Assembly (NCBI GenBank): GCA_903894655.1
Contig: CAITQY010000456.1
Location: 1-7,861 of the forward strand
DNA: 7,861 bases
Direction: 5' to 3'
From: an uncultured Gemmatimonadota bacterium
GTDB taxonomy: Bacteria > Gemmatimonadota > Gemmatimonadetes > Gemmatimonadales > Gemmatimonadaceae
The position numbers and the translations under genes are program-made. Shown here piece by piece: positions 1 to 7,235 of the stretch. Each line of letters starts with the position of its first letter. Position 1 is the stretch's first letter. The notes beneath the pieces were generated by a model. That model saw only the letters and a program-made list of their open reading frames with translations. It had not been told where the DNA came from and searched no databases.

Positions 1-1770
1 ACGGTGTATCACGCGCCCGATGCCGACGTGATGCTTTCCGAGTCGTTCACGAACGGACATTGCTTCCGGCTCGAACCGCCCACCGATTCCGCGCCGGAAC
101 AGATCGGTGTCGCGTTCCGTCCGGTCGGGAACGACAATCAGCGTCGCGACATCACCGGCGTGCTCTGGCTCGATCGCGTGAGCAATGAACTCCGGCGCAT
201 CGAGTACCGCTACACGGGACTGCCCGCGTTCGTCGAGAGCGCGCGCCCCGGCGGCACGGTGGAGTTTCTTCGACTCGGCGCCGGACAGTGGATGGTGCAG
301 CGCTGGTATGTGCGCATGCCGATTCTCGCGCGCCGCGACAATCAAACGACCGTCGGTCGCCGTCGGGTGCTAATCACCACGTCCGGCGTCGCCGTCCGTG
401 CGCTCCAAGTCAGCGGCGGCGAGGTCACGCGCGTCACGCAGGGTGAGCGCACGCTGTTCCGTGGAGAAGGCGCGCGACTCGCCATGCAGCTGCGCCGCGC
501 CACGGGAACGCACATACCGGGACACGACATCAGCGGCGCGCTCGGTGTGCTGATTGGCACCGACTACACCATGCGCACGGACAGTGTGGGCAGCGCACGC
601 GTCGAGCCGATCCTGCCGGGGCAGTACCGGTTGCAGGTGCACACGCCACTCATGGATTCGCTCGGCATTGCCGGTCGTGAACACGACATCGACGTCGGCA
701 TCGACGGCAGGCTGGTGCAGATGACGCTGCCCAGTACCACCGAACTGCTGCGCGCCGTCTGCAGCGCCGACGTGGTGCGACGCGCGCAGAGCTTGCTGCG
801 GGGCACGGTGCGCGACTCCAGCGGCCACGTGGTGTCCGGCGCGACGGTGCGGCTGCGCGCCCTGCGCAACATCAGCACGGCTTCCGATCGCGTGAGCTTC
901 AACGAAGAAGTCGTGAGCGCCACGAGTGACTCACTGGGACAGTGGCGCGTGTGTGGCGTTCCCCGCGATGTCCCGTTGCAGCTTCGCGTCGCATCGGCCG
1001 TCGGCACGATCGATACGCTGTTCCGCGTTTCCGAAACGGATGTCATGGCCGCCGCCGACGTTCACCTGCGCGTCGCGCGGTCCGCCTCACTGCTCTTGCG
1101 CACGTTCAACGCCGAGGAACGTCCGCTCGGCGAGGTGCTGGCCGTGGTGCGCACGATCGCCGGTCGTGAAATCGAGATGCGCACGAATAGCCTTGGCGAG
1201 GCCACCGTCGGCGATCTCGAAGCCGGCGTCGCCACCGTGCACCTGCGACGGGTCGGCTATGTGGAGGGTACAGTCGCCACCGAGTTCGTGGCGGGCAGCA
1301 ACACCCTGCAGCTCTCGCTCGATCCGACGGCGCCGCCCGCACTCGATACCGTCACCGTGCGCGCCAACAGAACTACCAATCGGTTCACCGATTTCGAAAC
1401 GCGTCGCGCCTACGGGCTGGCCACGGAGTCGATCACGCGTGCACAGATCGATCAGCGCAATCCGGTGAGTCTCTGGCAGATGCTCACCCGCGTGCCGTCG
1501 GTGCTCGTCGTGGACAGCCTCGGCGCCGTGTACGCGCGATCGATGCGCAGTCGCAACGACGAGTGCTGGTTGCGCGTGGCGATCAACGGCGTCGTGCAGA
1601 GCGACGGACGGCCGGACCTTCGAACGCTGCCGACGCCTAGCGAAGTGTACGGCATTGAAGTGTTCGCCGGCGCGGCAACGATTCCTGCCACGATGGCCTC
1701 GCAAGGCGGCAACGAACTGGGCCCGCGCGCACGCACCGGTTGCGGGCTCATATCGATCTGGACGCGGTAG
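1..1770 (+). CDS. Carboxypeptidase-regulatory-like repeat protein with C-terminal TonB plug-like domain, 5' partial
   Basis: The frame is open to the first base of the window, so the true start lies upstream. The GTG at position 4 is only the first possible start codon inside the window. The visible part is about 589 residues. Counting from that GTG, residues 1-75 form a segment containing GTLWLD-like and EYRYTGL-like elements (GVLWLD, IEYRYTGL). Residues about 176-245, 264-355 and 360-440 look like three beta-sandwich carboxypeptidase-regulatory repeats, with cues such as LRGTVRDSSGHVVSGATVRL and DSLGQWRVCGVP. Residues about 447-588 resemble a TonB-receptor plug: a TVRA element, then WQMLTRVPSV, a VAINGV strand and YGIEVFAGAATIP. 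The protein then stops at GLISIWTR with no beta-barrel. By family it is probably exported to the envelope. Signal peptide and function cannot be seen. It is convergent with the receptor pseudogene, with 42 bases between the stop codons and no T-tract hairpin there. Family type is fairly sure; role unknown. Confidence 0.85.
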   Translation, partial: TVYHAPDADVMLSESFTNGHCFRLEPPTDSAPEQIGVAFRPVGNDNQRRDITGVLWLDRVSNELRRIEYRYTGLPAFVESARPGGTVEFLRLGAGQWMVQRWYVRMPILARRDNQTTVGRRRVLITTSGVAVRALQVSGGEVTRVTQGERTLFRGEGARLAMQLRRATGTHIPGHDISGALGVLIGTDYTMRTDSVGSARVEPILPGQYRLQVHTPLMDSLGIAGREHDIDVGIDGRLVQMTLPSTTELLRAVCSADVVRRAQSLLRGTVRDSSGHVVSGATVRLRALRNISTASDRVSFNEEVVSATSDSLGQWRVCGVPRDVPLQLRVASAVGTIDTLFRVSETDVMAAADVHLRVARSASLLLRTFNAEERPLGEVLAVVRTIAGREIEMRTNSLGEATVGDLEAGVATVHLRRVGYVEGTVATEFVAGSNTLQLSLDPTAPPALDTVTVRANRTTNRFTDFETRRAYGLATESITRAQIDQRNPVSLWQMLTRVPSVLVVDSLGAVYARSMRSRNDECWLRVAINGVVQSDGRPDLRTLPTPSEVYGIEVFAGAATIPATMASQGGNELGPRARTGCGLISIWTR

Positions 1771-1812
1771 ACGCCAAGACGGCGCCGCGCATCAACACGC
1801 GTCAAGACGCTG

Positions 1813-4001
1813 TTACGGCGCCACGCTCCACCGCCACCGCAGGCCCGCGTAGAATTGCCGCGCGAAGGCCGGCGTCCACAAGTTCGGCTGTTGATTGAGC
1901 AGGTTGTTCACGCCACCCGAGACTTCGAGTTCGCGCGTCACCGCCAGCCGAAGCTGCGCATCGACTGACAGGAGCGCGCCCTGACGTCCAATCACGCCGC
2001 TTTCGGTCGAGAACGGTCCGGTAATCGGGGCGCCGCTCGGAATACCAACCAGCGGTGCGTTGCCGGTGTAGCGCACCGAGGCATCGGTGGAGAGCCCCTG
2101 ACGGACTGCCCACTCGCGGGCCACACGAAGGCGCGCCGTGTGCGACGCGCGTCGGCTGAGAGGCAACCCCGAGTTGAGATCGCGCGCGCGCAGGAAATCG
2201 TACCCCAGCGTGACGTCCGTAGCGCCTGCGTTGACGCGCGCATTGGTTTCCACGCCCTGCGTGCGGGCGCGCGCCACGTTCACATAGCGCTACATCTGAA
2301 ATCCCGCCGCGTTGTCCCCCTCGTAGCGCCAATCAACACGTCCTGACACGTCGTAGCGATACCCTTCCACATCGAACGACAGCCGCGTACTCGGCGCCCA
2401 CGTCCCGCCCAGACTCGTGCTCCACGACGACTCTGGCAGCAAATCCGGGTTGCCCGCGAGCGTATAACCGCCCGCCGGATTCGTAAACGTGTAGCGAATC
2501 TCCTTGAAGCCGGGTGCGCGGAATCCACGCGCCACGTTGCTGCGCAATCGCACGCTCGACGACGTTTGCCACGCCACGCCGAAGGACGGATTGGTGCTGC
2601 TGCCCCACAGCGTGCTGCTGGTGTGCCGCGCGCCCGCCGTCATCAACACATTGCCAAGGGTCCACGAATCGCGCGCGAACACCTCGGTGATCTGTTCGTC
2701 GGCACTGTCGCCGGTCACCTTTTTGGGGGCCACGAGCGTCCGGTGTGAACGCTGCGCGCCCACGTCGATCGCATGCGCGCCCACCACATGCGTGTAGGAC
2801 AGCAGATAGCGACCCTGCCGTTCACGCTGCTCGAGGGAGTCGGCCGAGCCTTTGATCGGCAGCAACCCGCGCGACTGGCGATACTGATACACGAAACGCT
2901 GCTCGAAGGCGCGCGCCCGAATGTTGCCGCCGAACAGCGGACCGCGCACTTCGGCGAAGCCCTGCCCGCCCCGATTGTCGATGAACCCATTGAACGCGGC
3001 ATCCAGCGGAAAACGCTGACGCTCCTGCGAGCCTTGCATGTCCAGTCGCAGCGCCCACTGGTCGGTCAGTGCATAACGGAAGTCGGTGCGCACATCGTAG
3101 ATGCGATTGAACGTCGAACCGATCGCGTTATACCCCGTCACGCGATCGGATTGACGCCACGCGCCGTTCACGCGGTATCCGAATTTCCCGACCGTTTGGC
3201 TCACCCCCGCCGACGACTCCTGTCGCCCCAAGCCGCCCTCGCGCGCGAGCGCATCGAGGGTCAGTCGCCGCGTAGGGGCCGCCTGCACGAGGTTGATCAC
3301 GCCACCCAGCGCGTCGCTGCCGAACTCCACACTCGACGGTCCCTTGGTGACTTCGATGCGCTCGGTGGCGATCGTGCTCAATCGGCCGATGTCCCGGCTC
3401 TCGATGAGCGCACCAGCCACCGGCTCCCCATCAACCAGCACCAATACCCGCGAATCATCGAAGCCACGAATGGAAATCGACGTCTTCGATGGCGGCGCCG
3501 GTAGCTCCTGCAGCCCCGGCAATTGACGTAGCAGTTGATTCGCCGACACCGCCGCGACGGCATCGAGCTCCTCGCGCCCGATCACGGTCACGCTGCGCGG
3601 TGATTCGCTGGCGCGGATCACGCGCTGTCCCATCGTGGTCGTGAACGCCGGCAGCACTGTCGCCAACGCCACCAGTCGCACCACCGGCGTGCTGCTCTGC
3701 ACCACCGTCCGCAATTCCGCGAAGCCAGCGCCCGCACGATCAGTGAATCACCAACCGCAGCCGCCACGCGAAACGTGCCGCGTTCGTCGGTGCGCGCACG
3801 CACACCGGTGCGCGGCACGCGCACCTCCGCCGACAACACCGGCGCCCCGTCGGACTTGCCCAACACCGTGCCTTGCACCGTGCCCGGCACCGTACCGACA
3901 CCCTGCGCGAGTACCGGTCCGCCAGACACGACGGCCAGCAACAGCGCACAGCACAGCGGCATCATCCGACACGACATCGAGGGGCGCCGGCCATCGCTCA
4001 T
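1813..4001 (-). pseudogene. TonB-dependent outer-membrane receptor, broken by a frameshift and an in-frame TAG
   Basis: Starts at the ATG at 4001, overlapping the lipoprotein stop as ATGA. Residues 1-32 are a signal peptide (LLAVVSGGPVLA, then Q). Residues 39-93 form a carboxypeptidase-regulatory domain with DERGTFRV and GDSLIVRAL. The frame is then lost near 3724-3726. Changing CTGGCTTC to CTGGGCTTC would join it to the downstream frame as ALGFAELRTVV. That frame (3714-2293) carries the plug, with SVTVIGREELD, LLRQLPGLQE, SIRGFDDSRVLVLVDG and IEVTKGPSSVEFGSDALGGV, and most of the barrel, including FRAP (2512-2523) and NPDL (2440-2451). A TAG at 2290-2292 interrupts it. The same frame continues unbroken from 2289 to the TAA at 1813 with barrel sequence such as RYVNVARARTQGVE and VSGGVNNLLNQQPNLW. 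The repaired product would be 729 residues, normal for the family. Known role: TonB/ExbBD-powered import of a bound ligand. Either a recent pseudogene or two sequencing errors. Substrate unknown. Confidence 0.85.
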
Positions 4002-5065
4002 CGAATGCGCGCGTAACGAATCGTCGGAAAGCCCGCGACACCGGTGTTGCTGTAGTAGTCGGTGACCTGGAGCTTGTACACGCGCGTGCCCGACTTCACC
4101 AGATACGTGTTGAACGCGGCGTGCAGGCGGTCGTTACCCTGCAGGTTGTAGCGGAACGGCGCACTCTTATCGAGCACCGAGTTCGGGATCGGCCCGACCA
4201 GCGTGGACAGGAACGTCGCGAACTGCGGCGCATCGCTGGCGATCGTCGCGTTGGCGAAGGTCGGCGACGTCGGTCCCGGATACGTCCCCGCGTTGCAGGC
4301 GACGTTCGGCACTAGCGAGAGCTGATTCGCCGCGGGATTGAATTCGAGATCCCAGTTGCAGGCGGCGCCAGTCACCACCGCATTCGTCACGAGGCTGATC
4401 TGACGCACCCCATTCGCCGGCGCAATCGCCAGCGTCCGCACCGCGCCCAGCGTGCTGCCGGTCTGCAGGCGCGACTCGAGATAGAGCGTGTCAACGGCGA
4501 ACGTCTGCGTGAACTTGATGCGCGTGGCGCGGAAGACGGCGAAGCTGCCGTTGGCCAGACGCAGCTTCCAATAGTTCGCCGGGTTCGCCGTCGGAACGCC
4601 GCTCAGGTTCAAATAGCCCTGCTTGTTCTCGGTCAGCCGGTCAGTCTTGAACTGACTGTCGACGGGAATCTCGGCGGCGCGCACGGCGTCGAACGACGAG
4701 AGCGTCGCGGCCGGCGTAAAGGCCAGCACCTGCGCGTCAGTGGCTGTTTTGTTGTTGTCGAGGGCAAAGCCGAGCACGTTCTTGCTGGTGGCACCGCCCA
4801 CGGCGGGCGAGTTCAGACGCACTTCGTAGCGACGGAAGGCCAGATCCCAGTCGCCGGTACGCGGCACCAGCGCGCCCGACGCGAAGCTGAAGTACACGAG
4901 GGTATCCGTGCTGCTCGCGTTGAGCGGCCCGAACGATACGACTTGATTGACGGCGGGCTCCGGCGTGCCCGAACCGGGACCCGTGGCGTCCGACTCGCCT
5001 TCGCACGCGCCAAGCACGGCGAGGGAAGCGACAGAGAACAGCGACCGCATGATCATCGACTTCAT
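3998..5065 (-). CDS. HmuY-like outer-membrane/surface lipoprotein
   Basis: 355 residues from the ATG at 5065. I chose this start because it gives a compact lipoprotein signal: basic and methionine-rich MKSMIMRS, a hydrophobic stretch, then lipobox LGAC with Cys21 as the lipidated residue. ATGs at 5056 and 5050 are alternatives; the frame also runs open upstream to 5131 but without signal character. No strong Shine-Dalgarno is visible at any of them. HmuY-family cues are GDWDLAFRRYEV followed by an N-x-GG-like turn (residues 71-91), and the C-terminal block TYLVKSGTRVYKLQVTDYYS ending in IRYARIR (320-355). P. gingivalis HmuY is about 216 residues, so this one is longer; extra sequence in the middle includes a second WDL (238-240). 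In the mature chain Cys236 and Cys257 could form a disulfide. The only histidine is His315 and there is no methionine. It is first in a unit with the receptor and probably captures a ligand for it. Family assignment is good; a heme role is doubtful. Confidence 0.85.
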   Translation of the reverse strand: MKSMIMRSLFSVASLAVLGACEGESDATGPGSGTPEPAVNQVVSFGPLNASSTDTLVYFSFASGALVPRTGDWDLAFRRYEVRLNSPAVGGATSKNVLGFALDNNKTATDAQVLAFTPAATLSSFDAVRAAEIPVDSQFKTDRLTENKQGYLNLSGVPTANPANYWKLRLANGSFAVFRATRIKFTQTFAVDTLYLESRLQTGSTLGAVRTLAIAPANGVRQISLVTNAVVTGAACNWDLEFNPAANQLSLVPNVACNAGTYPGPTSPTFANATIASDAPQFATFLSTLVGPIPNSVLDKSAPFRYNLQGNDRLHAAFNTYLVKSGTRVYKLQVTDYYSNTGVAGFPTIRYARIR

Positions 5066-5220
5066 ATGAGAGCGCAGCAGAGATTCGTATGAGTGAGGCA
5101 GCACCGACGGAGATCGCCCGCCCGTGCGCAAGTATGCACACTATCCCGCAGCGCACCGAAGCTGCATTCGTATTTCTAACGAGGTGAGCGTCGGGGAATC
5201 CCGGTATTACTCTTCATAGC
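5066..5220. promoter_or_regulatory. Divergent intergenic region between the lipoprotein/receptor unit and the SDR gene
   Basis: These 155 bases separate two divergent starts and must hold, or lie next to, the promoters of both genes. I see no convincing sigma-70 pair. On the plus strand TATTAC at 5205-5210 matches four of six bases of a -10 box and sits 10 bases before the SDR ATG, but there is no -35 at a good distance. The odd palindrome GGGAATCCC lies at 5194-5202. ATTCGTAT occurs twice as a direct repeat (5083-5090 and 5166-5173). No Fur-like AT-rich palindrome is visible, so iron control of the receptor unit is not supported by this sequence. The location as a regulatory region is sound; the individual sites are weak. 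Confidence 0.45.
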
Positions 5221-5994
5221 ATGAGCACACCGATTCTCTCCGAGCGCCCCGTTGTCGTCATCACGGGGGCGAGTGGCGGCATTGGGGCTGCGCTCGCGCG
5301 TCATGTCGCGCCCACGCACGCCTTGTCCCTCGTCGCGCGACGACACGCCGAGCTCACGCAGGTGGGCGACGCACTGACCGCTTCCACTGGAACGCCGGTC
5401 CTGACCATTACGGCGGACGTCACAAATCGGGCCGAGGTCCAGCGCATCGTGCGCGAAACACTGGCGCGCTTCGGTCGCATCGATGCGTGGGTGAACAATG
5501 TGGGTCAGGGGATCTCCCGCATGCCGTCCGAGCTCACCGACGACGACATCGACGAGATGATGCGGATCAATGTGAAGGCGGCGCTCTATGGCATGCAGGA
5601 GGTGCTGCCGCACTTCCAGGCCGCCGGACGCGGACATGTGGTCAATGTCTCGTCCATGCTCGGGCGCGCACCCTTCGCCCTGCAGCGCTCGGCATACAGC
5701 GCCGCCAAGCATTTCCTGAACGCGCTCACGGCGAATTACCGGACCGAGGTGCAGGCCACCCACCCGGAGATTCAGCTCTCCCTGATCTCCCCCGGGGTCG
5801 TGCGCACGGAATTCGGCCTCAATGCCCGCCACGGCGGCATCGACTCGCGGCAGCTCCCCGAGTCGCAAAGCGCCGACGAGGTGGCGGCGGTCATCGCCGC
5901 CGTCCTCGCCGACCGCCGGCCTGACGTCTACACGCGCACCGGATCCGCCGCCCGGATCGCCGGCACCTACGCGTCGATCGGCGTGGACCCCTAG
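5221..5994 (+). CDS. Short-chain dehydrogenase/reductase (classical SDR)
   Basis: 257 residues, a normal length for a classical SDR, predicted cytosolic with no signal or membrane segment. The Rossmann cofactor loop TGASGGIG is at residues 15-22. The pair Arg40-Arg41 directly after strand beta-2 suggests NADPH rather than NADH. Asp66-Val67 fits the adenine contact. NNVG (92-95) stands in for the usual NNAG. Asn117 (INV), Ser144/Ser145 (VNVSSMLG), Tyr159 and Lys163 (YSAAK) form a complete catalytic tetrad, followed by PG at 191-192. It should therefore be an active NAD(P)-dependent oxidoreductase of alcohols or ketones. The substrate cannot be read from the sequence. The ATG at 5221 places the nucleotide loop at the expected distance from the N-terminus. 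No Shine-Dalgarno lies within 15 bases upstream, which leaves a leaderless transcript possible. It is convergent with the ligase gene, with 20 bases between stop codons, so it is probably transcribed alone. Confidence 0.93.
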   Translation: MSTPILSERPVVVITGASGGIGAALARHVAPTHALSLVARRHAELTQVGDALTASTGTPVLTITADVTNRAEVQRIVRETLARFGRIDAWVNNVGQGISRMPSELTDDDIDEMMRINVKAALYGMQEVLPHFQAAGRGHVVNVSSMLGRAPFALQRSAYSAAKHFLNALTANYRTEVQATHPEIQLSLISPGVVRTEFGLNARHGGIDSRQLPESQSADEVAAVIAAVLADRRPDVYTRTGSAARIAGTYASIGVDP

Positions 5995-6014
5995 GCGTCG
6001 GCTACGCCACCGAC
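5994..6014. terminator. Weak bidirectional hairpin between convergent SDR and ligase genes
   Basis: The gap between the two convergent stop codons contains two mutually exclusive five-base-pair stems. GGCGT (5994-5998) can pair with ACGCC (6004-6008), or GTCGG (5997-6001) with CCGAC (6010-6014). Neither is followed by a T-tract on either strand, so this is only a weak candidate for a shared termination structure. Confidence 0.2.
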
Positions 6015-7235
6015 TTACGGGACCGACTGCCCCCGCACCGGCGACAATGGCACCGGTGGTGTGGGCATCGATCCCGGTACGGCCGCCTCACGGGAATCCA
6101 TCGCGTCGAGTTGCGGACCCAGGAACGGCTCGCACACGCCTTCCGCGGTTTCGCGGATCAGCTGATCAACCACCTCACGCAGATCGCCCGTTCGCGCATA
6201 GGTGGCCAGCTGACGCTGCGCACTCGACCCCTCGTCGAGGATACGGAACGCATACTCGACTTCCTTCCGGGTCCCGAGCTCGTCGAGCACGTCGTCGAGG
6301 AACCACTCCACCAACTCCCGGATGAGAACCGGCGCCGGCGATTCTTCCTTCTTACCGAAGTCGATCAGCTTGCCGCCGAGTCCCCAACGGACCGCGCGCC
6401 ACTTGTTCTCTTCAATGAGATCTTGCGCGTAGACCCGAAACGTCATGTTGTCGCGACGCAGCTTCCACATCTTGGCGACCACGGCCTGTAGGATCGCCGC
6501 GATGCACACCGCCTCGTCGACTTTCGTGTTCACGTCGCAGGCGCGAAACTCGAGCGTCGGGTAGATGTGGTGCGGTCGCACATCCCACCAGATCTTGGAG
6601 CCGTCGGGAATGCTGCGGGTTTTCACGAGCGTGTCTACCAGATCCGCGTAGTCGCCCCACCCGTTCAGGATGCGCGGCACACCGGTGCGCGGGAAGTTCT
6701 TGAACACGATACTGCGATACGAATGCAGCCCCGTGTTCCGCCCAAACCAGAAGGGCGACGATGTGGACAAGCACAAAATGTGAGGCAGGATGTATCGCGC
6801 GGCATTCAGGCAGTCGATCCGGAACTCCGGATCTTCAATGCCCACATGCACATGCGTCCCGAAGATGAGCAGGCGATGGGCCAGGTCCTGCAGCTCCGCC
6901 TTCACGCCGAGGTATCGCTCCTTCGGCGTCATCTCCTGATTCATCCAGTTCGAAAACGGGTGCGTGCCGGCGGCGGCGATCGTCAATCCGTGCTGTCCCG
7001 CGGCCTTGATCACGAGCCGGCGCAGATTCACCAACTCCGACCGGAGTTCCGCGATCGAGGAGCACACCTTCGTGCCGATCTCCACTTGGCATTGGTGGAG
7101 TTCCGCCTTCACGTCGGCCAACTGCGCGTCGTTGCTCGACACCAGGGTATCGAACCCGGGCGTGAGGTCACGGGTGACGGGGTCGATGATTTGGTACTCT
7201 TCCTCGATACCGACAGTCAGGCTCGGTGCGCGCAT
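6015..7235 (-). CDS. YbdK-type carboxylate-amine ligase (glutamate-cysteine ligase family 2, GCS2)
   Basis: 406 residues, predicted cytosolic. Family motifs in order are GIEEEYQIIDP (residues 9-19), ELHQCQVEIGT (45-55), AAGTHPF (88-94), FGTHVHVGIED (125-135), SSPFWFGRNTGLHSYR (159-174), PRTGVP (182-187), WWDVRPH (216-222) and TLEFRACDV (227-235). All the charged and histidine blocks expected of an ATP-dependent ligase in this superfamily look intact. The family joins a carboxylate, often the gamma-carboxyl of glutamate, to an amine through an acyl-phosphate. E. coli YbdK has only weak glutamate-cysteine ligase activity, so the true substrate here is open. E. coli YbdK is about 372 residues; the excess here is mainly a proline-rich tail (about 386-406). 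The ATG at 7235 directly follows the TAA of the upstream hydrolase with no spacer, so the two are very likely co-translated. The gene ends convergent with the SDR. Family is near certain; the exact reaction is not. Confidence 0.93.
   Translation of the reverse strand: MRAPSLTVGIEEEYQIIDPVTRDLTPGFDTLVSSNDAQLADVKAELHQCQVEIGTKVCSSIAELRSELVNLRRLVIKAAGQHGLTIAAAGTHPFSNWMNQEMTPKERYLGVKAELQDLAHRLLIFGTHVHVGIEDPEFRIDCLNAARYILPHILCLSTSSPFWFGRNTGLHSYRSIVFKNFPRTGVPRILNGWGDYADLVDTLVKTRSIPDGSKIWWDVRPHHIYPTLEFRACDVNTKVDEAVCIAAILQAVVAKMWKLRRDNMTFRVYAQDLIEENKWRAVRWGLGGKLIDFGKKEESPAPVLIRELVEWFLDDVLDELGTRKEVEYAFRILDEGSSAQRQLATYARTGDLREVVDQLIRETAEGVCEPFLGPQLDAMDSREAAVPGSMPTPPVPLSPVRGQSVP

Noticed and set aside
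4..6. GTG as the real start of the first gene
   Set aside because: The frame is open before it, no ribosome site can be seen, and the protein begins in the middle of what looks like a folded domain without a signal peptide.
1799..1810. GCGTC-AA-GACGC inverted repeat between the convergent plug protein and receptor genes, considered as a terminator
   Set aside because: The loop is too small unless the stem shrinks to four pairs, and there is no T-tract on either side.
2290..2292. Programmed amber recoding (pyrrolysine-like) at the receptor TAG
   Set aside because: No downstream stimulatory structure or other recoded gene is seen, and the same gene has a second lesion, so decay or sequence error is simpler.
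2773..3504. 243-codon plus-strand open frame opposite the receptor
   Set aside because: It mirrors conserved plug and barrel codons of the receptor, and its composition (Arg/His/Ala-rich) is typical of a shadow frame.
5083..5173. Two copies of ATTCGTAT in the divergent region, considered as operator half-sites
   Set aside because: Eight bases repeated 75 bases apart, with no symmetry or further copies, is too little to call an operator.
5176..5868. 230-codon minus-strand open frame opposite the SDR gene
   Set aside because: It is antisense to an SDR with a complete catalytic tetrad, and no domain or start signal supports it.
5942..5958. GATCCG-CCGCC-CGGATC inverted repeat near the SDR end
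   Set aside because: It lies inside the SDR coding sequence with no T-tract, and such short GC stems are expected by chance at this base composition.
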